DNA of 64,000 nt. Origin: Mycolicibacterium holsaticum DSM 44478 = JCM 12374. Lineage in GTDB: Bacteria; Actinomycetota; Actinomycetes; Mycobacteriales; Mycobacteriaceae. Location: positions 1,488,001 through 1,552,000 of the forward strand of contig NZ_CP080998.1 of NCBI RefSeq assembly GCF_019645835.1. The letters are read 5' to 3'. The translations under genes were made by a program, and so were the position numbers. Positions within the stretch are counted from its first letter, which is position 1. Every line of letters starts with the position of its first letter. The notes beneath the pieces were generated by a model. That model saw nothing but the letters and a program-made list of their open reading frames with translations, made no database searches and was not told the origin of the DNA. This document shows positions 1-8,518 of the stretch, in pieces.

Positions 1-162
1 GGAGCAACGGCGGCAGCGCATAACAGCCGACGAACAGCAGCACGAGCAACACCAGCGACACCACCGCGACCTTGTTGCGCAGAAACCGGCGCCACACCAG
101 GACGCGCCGCGACGCGAACTTGTGTGCGTCCACGCCGGACTTGGCGGTGGTCGACGAATCGG

Positions 163-166
<4 letters not shown>
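1..166 (-). CDS. oppC: oligopeptide ABC transporter permease (OppC/DppC-like), partial
   Basis: This is the N-terminal 55 codons of an inner-membrane permease; the rest lies beyond the left edge. The visible protein begins MTDSSTTAKSGVDAHKFASR, then a basic stretch (RRVLVWRRFLRNK) and a first membrane segment (VAVVSLVLLVLLFVG). That layout is typical of the OppC/DppC partner of a type-1 peptide importer. The start codon (166-164) overlaps the stop of the upstream oppB-like gene (ATGA), so the two are translationally coupled. The pairing matches Rv1282c/Rv1283c in M. tuberculosis. Substrate cannot be judged from this fragment. Confidence 0.75.
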
Positions 167-1140
<974 letters not shown>

Positions 1141-1265
1141 GCAGCCGGTCCGTCGGTCAGCGCCATGACGCACAGGTTATGAGATGGGCGAGATGACGGC
1201 CGCTGCGACGCGGCGTTTGACCTGTGTCGGCTCGGGTTACCCGGAGCGGAGAGTGGAGGTGCAAC

Positions 1266-1523
1266 GTGAGTGTGAAGCAGATCAAAGCGGTTTCCGCGGC
1301 GGTCGGGGCGGCAGCGTTGCTGAGTATGGGCGCGCTCACCGTGGCCGCAGAGCAGACCAGCGCTGCAGAGCCGTTGCCATTGCAGGCGCCGTCGACCACG
1401 CCGGAGATCACCATGGGTGAGACCAGCACGGATGCCGGCGCGCCGTCCTCGCCGGAGACCTCGGTCGCCACCCCGGAGATCACCACCCCGCCGTCCACGA
1501 TCGGCCAGGAACCCGAGAGCTGA
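1266..1523 (+). CDS. small exported Ala/Pro/Thr-rich protein
   Basis: An 85-aa protein from a GTG start, with a strong GGAGGT ribosome site five bases upstream (1255-1260). It has a classical signal peptide: a basic VSVKQIK start and a hydrophobic core VSAAVGAAALLSMGALTVA, with likely cleavage after an A-x-A-type site near residues 25-32. The mature part is a short disordered segment rich in Pro, Thr, Ser and Glu. It contains two copies of (S/T)xPEIT, in APSTTPEITMGET and SVATPEITTPPST. No known domain is recognised. It sits just before the two-component pair and could be a target or partner, but that is only positional. Confidence 0.6.
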   Translation: MSVKQIKAVSAAVGAAALLSMGALTVAAEQTSAAEPLPLQAPSTTPEITMGETSTDAGAPSSPETSVATPEITTPPSTIGQEPES

Positions 1524-1653
1524 TCCCACCCGTTCGGGGTTTCACAGGCAGCGCATAGGAAGCGCTCAGGCGCCCCCCATGCCCAGGGAAAATAATGGTG
1601 CGGTGCCAACTGCGGGTGGTTCGGTGAACAATCAGGATTCGTCGCGCGTGGTC

Positions 1654-2358
1654 ATGCGCCGCGCCGACGGCAAGCCCATTCACGTCTTGGTGGTCGACGA
1701 CGAACCCGTGCTGGCCGAACTGGTGTCGATGGCGCTGCGCTACGAGGGCTGGGAAATCGCAACCGCCGGCGACGGCGCGAGTGCGGTCGCTTCCGCCCGC
1801 CAGCACCCGCCAGATGTGGTGGTGCTCGACGTGATGCTGCCCGACATGAGCGGGCTGGACGTGCTGCACAAACTGCGCGAACAGATCCCCGGGTTACCCC
1901 TGCTGTTGCTGACCGCCAAGGATTCGGTCGAGGACCGCATCGCGGGTCTGACCGCAGGCGGTGACGACTACGTGACCAAGCCGTTCAGCCTCGAAGAGGT
2001 GGTGCTGCGGCTGCGGGCCCTGCTGCGCCGCACCGGGGTGGCCAGTGAGACCGGCGGCGCCAAGATCGTCGTCGGCGATCTGGTCCTCGACGAGGACAGC
2101 CACGAGGTCACCCGCGGCGGCGAGTTGATCTCGTTGACCGCCACCGAGTTCGAACTGCTGCGGTTTCTCATGCGCAACTCCAGGCGGGTGCTGTCCAAGG
2201 CGCAAATCCTCGACCGGGTGTGGAGCTATGACTTCGGTGGCCGGTCCAACATCGTCGAGCTGTACATCTCGTATCTGCGCAAGAAGATCGACAGCGGGCG
2301 CGAGCCGATGATCCACACCCTGCGCGGCGCCGGATATGTCCTCAAACCCGCCCGCTGA
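1654..2358 (+). CDS. tcrX: OmpR/PhoB-family response regulator, TcrX-like
   Basis: A 234-aa two-domain regulator. The receiver domain occupies residues 9-120, with the acidic pocket VVDDE, phospho-acceptor Asp59 (VVLDVMLPDMSG) and Lys in VTKPFS. A winged-helix DNA-binding domain follows (about 135-230, ending IHTLRGAGYVLKPAR). Starting at the ATG of MRRADGKP gives the length I recall for M. tuberculosis TcrX (Rv3765c), and the sequence is close to it. In-frame alternatives are GTG at 1624 and ATG at 1579; none has a strong ribosome site. The kinase gene overlaps its 3' end by 23 bp. The tcrXY assignment comes from remembered similarity; the family is certain. Confidence 0.85.
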   Translation: MRRADGKPIHVLVVDDEPVLAELVSMALRYEGWEIATAGDGASAVASARQHPPDVVVLDVMLPDMSGLDVLHKLREQIPGLPLLLLTAKDSVEDRIAGLTAGGDDYVTKPFSLEEVVLRLRALLRRTGVASETGGAKIVVGDLVLDEDSHEVTRGGELISLTATEFELLRFLMRNSRRVLSKAQILDRVWSYDFGGRSNIVELYISYLRKKIDSGREPMIHTLRGAGYVLKPAR

Positions 2359-3907
2359 GGGACGGTTGACGCGGTTTCGTTCACCGCGGACATGGTCGCT
2401 GCGGTCGCGGCTGCTGGCCGCCCAGATCATGCTGCTGGCGTTGGTGTGCGCGGCGATCGGGGTGGGCACCATCGTTGCGCTGCAACACTTCCTGACCAGC
2501 CAGCTCGACGCGCAGCTGGGTGAAACCGGCCGTCGCTCGGCGGGCATTTTCCAGCTGGGCCCACCACCGCCGCCGGGATTTCCACCCCCACACGGCGTTC
2601 CGCGACGGATGATCTTCCGCGACGACGGCGGTCCTGGGCCCGCGTTCCTCAACGCGCCGGGGCAGGCCGCGCGCACCGTCGGTGCGGTGGTCTCGGCTGG
2701 TACGCCCGTCGACGCGGGCGTTGTCACCGCAGAGGGCGCACGCGCCCAAATCAGCGCGGCGGCAGCACAACAGCTGGCTCAGGTCACACCCGACGGCACG
2801 CCTGCGACCGTGGACCTCGACGGGCTCGGCCGCTACCGCGTGATCGCGATGCCCGCACATCGGCCCGCGGAGACGATCGTGACCGGGCTGCCCACCTCCG
2901 ACGTCGACTCCACGCTGCTGCGGGTGACGTTGATCTTCAGCGTGGTCGGGGCCGCGGCCCTGATCGGCGGAACGACGGCGGGGTTCCTGATCATCCGGCA
3001 CCAACTCGCCCCGCTGGCACGGGTTTCGGACGCGGCCAGGCAGGTCGCCGACCTCGAACTGGACCGCGGCGAAGTCCGGTTGCCGACGCCGATCGTCAAG
3101 GTCGACCCCGCCAGTGTGCACACCGAGATCGGCCAGTTGGGTTCGGCGCTGAACCGGATGCTGGACCGCATCGCGTCGGCCTTGTCGGTGCGGCATGCCA
3201 GCGAGACCCGGGTGCGGCAGTTCGTCGCCGACGCCAGCCACGAGTTGCGCACCCCGCTGGCCGCCATTCGCGGCTACACCGAACTCGCGCAACGCAAACG
3301 CGACGACGTGCCCGAAGACGTCGCCCACGCAATGAGCCGCGTCGAGTCCGAGGCCGATCGGATGACCCAACTCGTCGAGGACATGCTGCTGCTGGCGCGG
3401 CTGGACACCGGCCGACCACTGCAGCGCGAACCGGTGGACCTGTCGCGTCTGATCGCCGACACGGTCAGCGATGCGCACGTCGCCGGCCCGGCGCACCGGT
3501 GGTTGCTGGACCTTCCCGAGGAACCGGTCGTCATCGTCGGCGACGAGGCGCGGCTGCATCAGGTGCTCGCCAACCTGCTGGTCAACGCCCGGGTGCATAC
3601 CCCGGCGGGCACCTCGGTCACCACGTCGCTGACCGTCGCAGACGGTGCGGCGGTGGTGACGGTTGCCGACGACGGCCCGGGCATCCCCGACTGGCTGCAA
3701 CCGGAGATCTTCGAGCGGTTCGCCCGCGGGGACTCGTCGCGATCCCGGCGCGGCGGCAGCACCGGCCTCGGGTTGGCGATCGTCGCGGCCGTCGTCAAGG
3801 CGCACGCGGGCAGCATCGCGGTGCAGAGCGTTCCAGGCGATACGCGGTTCGAGGTGCGGTTGCCCCAGCAGCCACCGTCAGCCCCAGCCCGATTTCAATC
3901 TTCTTGA
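2336..3907 (+). CDS. tcrY: sensor histidine kinase, TcrY-like
   Basis: A 523-aa membrane kinase that should phosphorylate the overlapping regulator. Order: a short cytoplasmic lead, TM1 (about 24-48), and an extracytoplasmic sensor with a Pro-rich segment (LGPPPPPGFPPPHGVPRR). TM2 follows (LIFSVVGAAALIGGTTAGFLI), then HAMP, and HisKA with phospho-acceptor His302 (FVADASHELRTPLAAIRGY). The HATPase_c domain has an N box (HQVLANLLVNARVHTP), G1 (VADDGPGIP) and G2 (GLGLAIV). The C-terminal tail is short. It is larger than the roughly 475 aa I recall for M. tuberculosis TcrY, mostly because of the Pro-rich sensor. The signal sensed is unknown. Confidence 0.87.
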   Translation: MSSNPPAEGRLTRFRSPRTWSLRSRLLAAQIMLLALVCAAIGVGTIVALQHFLTSQLDAQLGETGRRSAGIFQLGPPPPPGFPPPHGVPRRMIFRDDGGPGPAFLNAPGQAARTVGAVVSAGTPVDAGVVTAEGARAQISAAAAQQLAQVTPDGTPATVDLDGLGRYRVIAMPAHRPAETIVTGLPTSDVDSTLLRVTLIFSVVGAAALIGGTTAGFLIIRHQLAPLARVSDAARQVADLELDRGEVRLPTPIVKVDPASVHTEIGQLGSALNRMLDRIASALSVRHASETRVRQFVADASHELRTPLAAIRGYTELAQRKRDDVPEDVAHAMSRVESEADRMTQLVEDMLLLARLDTGRPLQREPVDLSRLIADTVSDAHVAGPAHRWLLDLPEEPVVIVGDEARLHQVLANLLVNARVHTPAGTSVTTSLTVADGAAVVTVADDGPGIPDWLQPEIFERFARGDSSRSRRGGSTGLGLAIVAAVVKAHAGSIAVQSVPGDTRFEVRLPQQPPSAPARFQSS

Positions 3908-3951
3908 TCTTGTTGCGGTGCAATGCGCGGCTAGTTGGTTATGGTCGATGA

Positions 3952-4443
3952 ATGTCCGTGACCGATGACTACCTGAAGAACAACGAGGAATACGCGAAGA
4001 CGTTCTCCGGCCCGCTGCCGATGCCGCCCAGCAAACACGTGGCGATCGTGGCGTGTATGGATGCGCGCCTCAACATCTACGGGATGCTCGGTATCGGCGA
4101 CGGCGAGGCGCACATCATCCGCAACGCCGGCGGTGTGATCACCGACGACGAGATCCGGTCCTTGGCGATCAGCCAGCGGCTGCTCGGGACCAGGGAGATC
4201 GTCCTGATCCACCACACCGACTGCGGAATGCTGACCTTCACCGACGACGAGTTCAAGCGGGCGATCCAGGAGGAAACCGGGATCAAACCCGGGTGGGCGC
4301 CCGAATCATTCCCCGACCCCGCCGAGGACGTGCGTCAGTCCCTGCGCCGGATCGAGGCCAGCCCGTTCGTCGTCCTGCACGAATCGCTGCGCGGTTTCGT
4401 CTTCGACGTCGCGACCGGCAAGCTCAACGAGGTCACCCTCTAG
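3952..4443 (+). CDS. canA: beta-class carbonic anhydrase
   Basis: A 163-aa cytosolic zinc enzyme interconverting CO2 and bicarbonate. Zinc ligands and the catalytic dyad are visible: Cys35, Asp37 and Arg39 in ACMDARL, and His88 and Cys91 in HHTDCGM. The size and the short N-terminus match the small mycobacterial beta enzyme Rv1284, which in M. tuberculosis also sits between the opp genes and cysD. Here the two-component pair lies before it, and a regulator plus a decarboxylase set lie between it and cysD. The start at 3952 is an ATG giving MSVTDDYLKNNEEYAKTF. Confidence 0.93.
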   Translation: MSVTDDYLKNNEEYAKTFSGPLPMPPSKHVAIVACMDARLNIYGMLGIGDGEAHIIRNAGGVITDDEIRSLAISQRLLGTREIVLIHHTDCGMLTFTDDEFKRAIQEETGIKPGWAPESFPDPAEDVRQSLRRIEASPFVVLHESLRGFVFDVATGKLNEVTL

Positions 4444-4523
4444 CCCACCCGCGTCGGGCGTGCCGTGCGCGTATCTGCCCGAGGTTCGTGCGCGAACCCC
4501 CGTTTTCGTCAAAGCTATTGGCT

Positions 4524-7355
4524 ATGGGCGGCGACGGGTCTCGCCCCAGTGGGGTACGGTCGCAGGCCGACGACGGGCTGATCGGCCGGCGCGCCGAATG
4601 CGAGGTGCTGGACCAGCTTCTGGCCACTGTCCGCGCCGGAACCAGCCAGGTGCTGATCATCCACGGTCAGCCGGGCGTCGGTAAGTCGGCGCTGCTGGAC
4701 TACGTCGCGCGCCGATCCGGCGACTGCCGCCTCATCCGTGCCGCCGGTGTCGAGTCCGAGATGGAGCTTGCCTACTCGGCGCTGCACCAGCTGTGCGCGC
4801 CGATGCTGGATCGGTTGGACGATCTGCCGTCGCCGCAACGCGACGCATTGAGCACCGCCCTCGGCCTACGCGCCGGACCGGCGCCGGACCGGCTGCTGAT
4901 CGGTCTGGCGGTCTTGAGCCTGCTGTCCGACGCCGCCGAAACGCGTCCGCTGATGTGTCTGGTCGACGACCTGCAATGGCTTGACAGCGCCTCGGCGCAA
5001 ACGCTGGCCTTCGTGGCGCGCCGACTCGCGGCCGACCCCGTCGGGTTGGTCGCGGCCACGCGCGTCCCCGATCCCGACATCGGGCGTCTGCCGACACTAA
5101 AGGTCCGTAACCTCGCCCGGGTCGACGCGCGGACGTTACTGGACACCGTGCTGACCGCTCCGATCGACGAGCGGGTGCGTGCGCGGGCGGTCGCAGAAAC
5201 GCGCGGTAACCCGCTGGCACTGCTGGAGTTGCCCCGCAGCGTCGACGGGCAGGACCTGGCGGGCGGGTTCGCACTTCCCGGCGCGGCGCGGATTTCGGAG
5301 GCGATGGAAGACAGTTACCGCCGCGAAGTCGAGGCCTTTCCGGCGCAGACGCGTCAGCTGCTGTTGCTTGCAGCCGCCGAGCCGCTCGGCGACGCGGGAC
5401 TGCTGTGGCGCGCCGCGGAAATTCTGGGCATCGGCGCCGACGCGGCGATCCCAGCCGTTGACGCCGGTTTGATCGAGTTCGGCACACAGGTGCGTTTCCG
5501 TCATCCGTTGATCCGATCGGTTGCCTACCGGTCCGCGCGGCTGCCCGACAAACAGGAGGTGCACAAGGCGCTGGCCGCGGTCACCGACTCCGAACGCGAT
5601 CCCGACCGGCGCGCATGGCACCGGGCATATGCCGCACCCGGACCCGACGACGAGGTGGCCGCCGAGTTGGAACGCGCTGCCGAGCGCGCCCGATCGCGCG
5701 GTGGCGTGGTCGCCGCCGCCGCGTTCCTCGAGCGGGCAACAACGTTGACACTCGATCCGGCTCAGCGCGCCCGACGGGCGTTGGGTGCCGCGTCGGCGAA
5801 GGTCGAGGCCGGCGCGTTCGATGCGGCCACGGAGTTGTTGGCCACGGCCGAACGCGGTCCGCTCGATGAGCTTCAACGCGCCCGCGCGGATCTGGTTCGG
5901 GCCCAGCTCGCCTTCGCCACCAGTCGCGGCGGTGACGCCCCGCTGCTTCTCCTGACCGCGGCCAGGAAATTCGAACCCGTAGACCCCGGCCTTGCCAGGG
6001 CCGCGTACCTGGACGCGATCTCCGCGGCCGCGTTCGCGGGCCGTCTGGCGAGTCCGGGCGGTGACGTGGTCGAGGTGGCGCGGGCGGCGACCACATCCCG
6101 CTCACCGGAGCACAGCCCGGGATCCGCCGACCTCCTCCTCGACGGGCTGGCGGCGAACTTCGTCGACGGATATCCCGCGGCCGTGCCCTACCTGCGCGAC
6201 GCGATCGAGATCTTCGGCGACGGTATGTCCGGCGCCGAAGAACTGCGCTGGATGTGGTTGATCAACGAGGCAGCGCTGCATCTGTGGGACGACCGACGCT
6301 GGGCCACGCTGTCGGAACGGTTTCTCTTCCTCGCCCGCTCGGCCGGTGCCATGAACCAGCTGCCGCTGGCGTTGAGCACCCGCGCCATGCTGCTTCTGTT
6401 CACCGGAGACCTCGCCGGCGCAGGGACGTTCATCGACGAGCAACGCATTCTGACCGAGGCGACCGGAAGCAGCCTCGCTCCCTACACCGCGATGACGCAC
6501 GCCGCGCTGCGCGGCTGGCGTGCCGAGACACTGATGCTCGTCGACAAGACCGCCGTCGAAGCATCCCGGCGAGGAGAGGGGATTTCGATAGCGGTCGCCG
6601 AGTGGACCGCAGCCCTGCTGCACAACGGTTTTGGCGACTATCCGGAGGCGATGGCCGCAGCGGAGCGCGCCCTTGACCACCAGGAGTATCCCGATCGTCA
6701 CTACCCGGGTGTAGCCAATTGGGCCGCCGCCGAGCTCATCGAAGCGGCGACACGCGCCGGGAGGACCGACAAGGCGACCGAAGCGATGCAGTGGATCGCG
6801 CGGATGACGGCCGCCTCGGGAACCGACTGGGCGCTCGGGGTTCAGATGCGCTCGCGTGCACTGCTTGCCGACGACGATGCCGCCGACGCGCTTTACCTCG
6901 AATCGGTCAATCACCTTCGGCGCAGCCGCGTTCGCACCGAACTCGGGCGATCCCATCTGCTTTACGGGGAATGGCTGCGACGTCAACGCCGGCGCACCGA
7001 CGCGCGCACGCACTTGCGCATCGCCTATGACCTGTTCGACACCATCGGGATGCACGCGTTCGCCGACCGGGCCCGACGCGAGCTACAGGCCACCGGCGTA
7101 ACGGCCCGTAAACACGCGACCGCCGCCGGCGGCCAACAGCTGACCCCGCAGGAAGCCCAGGTGGCTCGGCTGGCGTCTGAGGGGCTGTCCAACCGGGAAA
7201 TCGGTGCCAGGCTGTTCATCAGTGCCCGCACGGTTCAGTACCACCTGCGCAAGGTGTTCACGAAGCTCGGCATCACCTCACGCAATCAACTGCACCGCAC
7301 TCTTCCCGCCGCCCTCGCCGCCGGCGGCGTCTCTTCGGCTTCGTCGCCGTCGTAG
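4524..7355 (+). CDS. large AAA+ ATPase / LuxR-type transcriptional regulator
   Basis: A 943-aa LAL-type regulator. The N-terminal AAA domain starts with LIGRRAECEVLDQLLATV and has a Walker A motif (HGQPGVGKSAL, about residues 47-57) and a Walker B motif (CLVDDLQWLDS). A long helical, TPR-like middle fills most of the protein. The C-terminus is a LuxR helix-turn-helix (LTPQEAQVARLASEGLSNRE through RTVQYHLRKVFTKLGI). The ATG at 4524 is chosen because the preceding frame runs back into the carbonic anhydrase gene. It lies immediately upstream of the cupin-ubiX-ubiD genes on the same strand and is the natural candidate activator for them. That role is inference; the inducer is unknown. Confidence 0.85.
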   Translation: MGGDGSRPSGVRSQADDGLIGRRAECEVLDQLLATVRAGTSQVLIIHGQPGVGKSALLDYVARRSGDCRLIRAAGVESEMELAYSALHQLCAPMLDRLDDLPSPQRDALSTALGLRAGPAPDRLLIGLAVLSLLSDAAETRPLMCLVDDLQWLDSASAQTLAFVARRLAADPVGLVAATRVPDPDIGRLPTLKVRNLARVDARTLLDTVLTAPIDERVRARAVAETRGNPLALLELPRSVDGQDLAGGFALPGAARISEAMEDSYRREVEAFPAQTRQLLLLAAAEPLGDAGLLWRAAEILGIGADAAIPAVDAGLIEFGTQVRFRHPLIRSVAYRSARLPDKQEVHKALAAVTDSERDPDRRAWHRAYAAPGPDDEVAAELERAAERARSRGGVVAAAAFLERATTLTLDPAQRARRALGAASAKVEAGAFDAATELLATAERGPLDELQRARADLVRAQLAFATSRGGDAPLLLLTAARKFEPVDPGLARAAYLDAISAAAFAGRLASPGGDVVEVARAATTSRSPEHSPGSADLLLDGLAANFVDGYPAAVPYLRDAIEIFGDGMSGAEELRWMWLINEAALHLWDDRRWATLSERFLFLARSAGAMNQLPLALSTRAMLLLFTGDLAGAGTFIDEQRILTEATGSSLAPYTAMTHAALRGWRAETLMLVDKTAVEASRRGEGISIAVAEWTAALLHNGFGDYPEAMAAAERALDHQEYPDRHYPGVANWAAAELIEAATRAGRTDKATEAMQWIARMTAASGTDWALGVQMRSRALLADDDAADALYLESVNHLRRSRVRTELGRSHLLYGEWLRRQRRRTDARTHLRIAYDLFDTIGMHAFADRARRELQATGVTARKHATAAGGQQLTPQEAQVARLASEGLSNREIGARLFISARTVQYHLRKVFTKLGITSRNQLHRTLPAALAAGGVSSASSPS

Positions 7356-7471
7356 CCGCACGGTGGTCACGACTGGCCACTTGGCGGATGCGAAGGTGCC
7401 TGCGCGCCAGCGAGGCTGGTTCAAAAGCGCCCTATGAGCGCGGGATAGCGGGACGTTCGAGGAGGTTCACA

Positions 7472-7825
7472 ATGAGTGCGATGGTGTATCAGCTCGAGGA
7501 CATCGACTGGCATCAGACGGACCTGGGCCGAAACTTCTGGGTCAGCGATGACCTGGTGGGCAGTGACTATTCCGCGTTGTTCAGCGCCCAGCTGACGAAG
7601 TTCGGACCGGGCGGCGGCTCTGCGCTGCACCACCACGAATACAACCACGCGTTCTACTTCCTGGCCGGCACCGCACGCATCGTGCTCGGGGCAACCGCGC
7701 GGCACACCAAGCCCGGCGCCTTCGTCAAGATCCCCGCCTACCTCGAACACAGCGTCACCAACACCGGCCCCGATGACCTGATCTTCCTCGTCATCTACGA
7801 CCCGCCGCACGTGGCGACCGACTGA
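7472..7825 (+). CDS. small cupin-fold protein
   Basis: A 117-aa single-domain cupin with a strong GAGGAGG ribosome site (7459-7465) ahead of ATG 7472. Metal-binding motif 1 is visible as G(x)5HHHEYNHAFYFLAG, and motif 2 is PGAFVKIPAYLEHSVTNTG, so a metal-dependent active or binding site is plausible. The C-terminus is FLVIYDPPHVATD. It is first in a tight set with ubiX and ubiD and ends one base before a 22-codon coupling frame. It could be a dioxygenase, isomerase or ligand-binding accessory of the decarboxylase pathway; sequence alone does not decide. Confidence 0.8.
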   Translation: MSAMVYQLEDIDWHQTDLGRNFWVSDDLVGSDYSALFSAQLTKFGPGGGSALHHHEYNHAFYFLAGTARIVLGATARHTKPGAFVKIPAYLEHSVTNTGPDDLIFLVIYDPPHVATD

Positions 7826-7826
7826 G

Positions 7827-7895
7827 ATGACCGGGAAGTTTTGGGCACGACCCGGCCCCGATGCGGCCGCGGCTGAGCGCGACGGTGCCCTCTGA
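7827..7895 (+). CDS. 22-codon mini-ORF coupling cupin and ubiX
   Basis: ATG at 7827, one base after the cupin stop, opens a frame encoding MTGKFWARPGPDAAAAERDGAL. It ends at TGA 7893-7895, whose last A is the first base of the ubiX ATG (TGATG). The stop-start geometry on both sides suggests translational coupling rather than chance. The peptide could be only a coupling leader, or a vestige of the small third subunit found in some UbiD-type phenolic-acid decarboxylase operons. It is far shorter than those subunits and I see no sequence support for that idea. Confidence 0.3.
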   Translation: MTGKFWARPGPDAAAAERDGAL

Positions 7896-8518
7896 TGCGT
7901 CTGGTGATCGCGATGACCGGGGCGACGGGCGCACCGCTTGGCATCCGCCTGCTGGAAGCGCTCCGCGAGCTGGAGGTGGAAACGCATCTCATCCTCAGTG
8001 ACTGGGCGCGGGCGACGATAAAACTCGAGTCGGACCGCAGCGTCGAAGAGGTCCGCGCGCTGGCCACGCGGACATACAGCGCCCGAGATCTGGCCGCGAG
8101 CATATCGAGTGGCTCGTTCCCGACCGACGGCATGATCATCTGTCCCTGCAGCATGAAGACGCTGAGCGCGATCCGAATCGGCCACAGCGACAACTTGATC
8201 ACCCGCGCGGCGGATGTGACGCTCAAGGAACGGCGAACGCTCGTCCTGGTCGCGCGCGAGGCCCCGTTGAGCGAGATTCACCTGGACAACCTGCATTATC
8301 TGGCGCGCGCGGGGGTGGTGATCTTCCCGCCCGTGGTCGGGTATTACGCGCGGCCCGTTTCGGTCGAAGAGGTGACGACCAACATCGCCGGTCGGGTCCT
8401 CGATCAACTGGGCATCAGCCACTCACTGATCAAGCGGTGGCGTGAGGACCCGGATTCCTTCCGGCAGAACGGCTTCCAGCTCGCCAGCGGCAACACCAAC
8501 TCGAGGAGACAGCGATGA
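7895..8518 (+). CDS. ubiX: UbiX-type flavin prenyltransferase
   Basis: A 207-aa flavoprotein-fold enzyme that makes prenylated FMN, the cofactor of UbiD decarboxylases. The Rossmann-like FMN loop is at the N-terminus (AMTGATGAPLGIRLLEAL). Family motifs include DGMIICPCSMKTLSAI and the LVLVAREAPLSEIHLDNL segment. The C-terminus (LDQLGISHSLIKRW) is typical, with an extra polar tail of about 25 residues. Its stop overlaps the ubiD ATG by 4 bp, so the two are translated together. Overlap with ubiD makes a dedicated cofactor supplier likely. Confidence 0.92.
   Translation: MRLVIAMTGATGAPLGIRLLEALRELEVETHLILSDWARATIKLESDRSVEEVRALATRTYSARDLAASISSGSFPTDGMIICPCSMKTLSAIRIGHSDNLITRAADVTLKERRTLVLVAREAPLSEIHLDNLHYLARAGVVIFPPVVGYYARPVSVEEVTTNIAGRVLDQLGISHSLIKRWREDPDSFRQNGFQLASGNTNSRRQR

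Noticed and set aside
2381..3805. Long leftward frame opposite the tcrY gene
   Set aside because: Typical GC-rich shadow frame (Arg/Gly/Ala/His-rich) opposite a certain gene; the same applies to other long antisense frames over thrC, thrB, rho, argS and the LAL regulator.
7363..7380. GTGGTCA/TGGCCAC imperfect repeat before the cupin gene as an operator
   Set aside because: Short, one mismatch, and partly within the downstream edge of the regulator gene region; too weak to list as a site.
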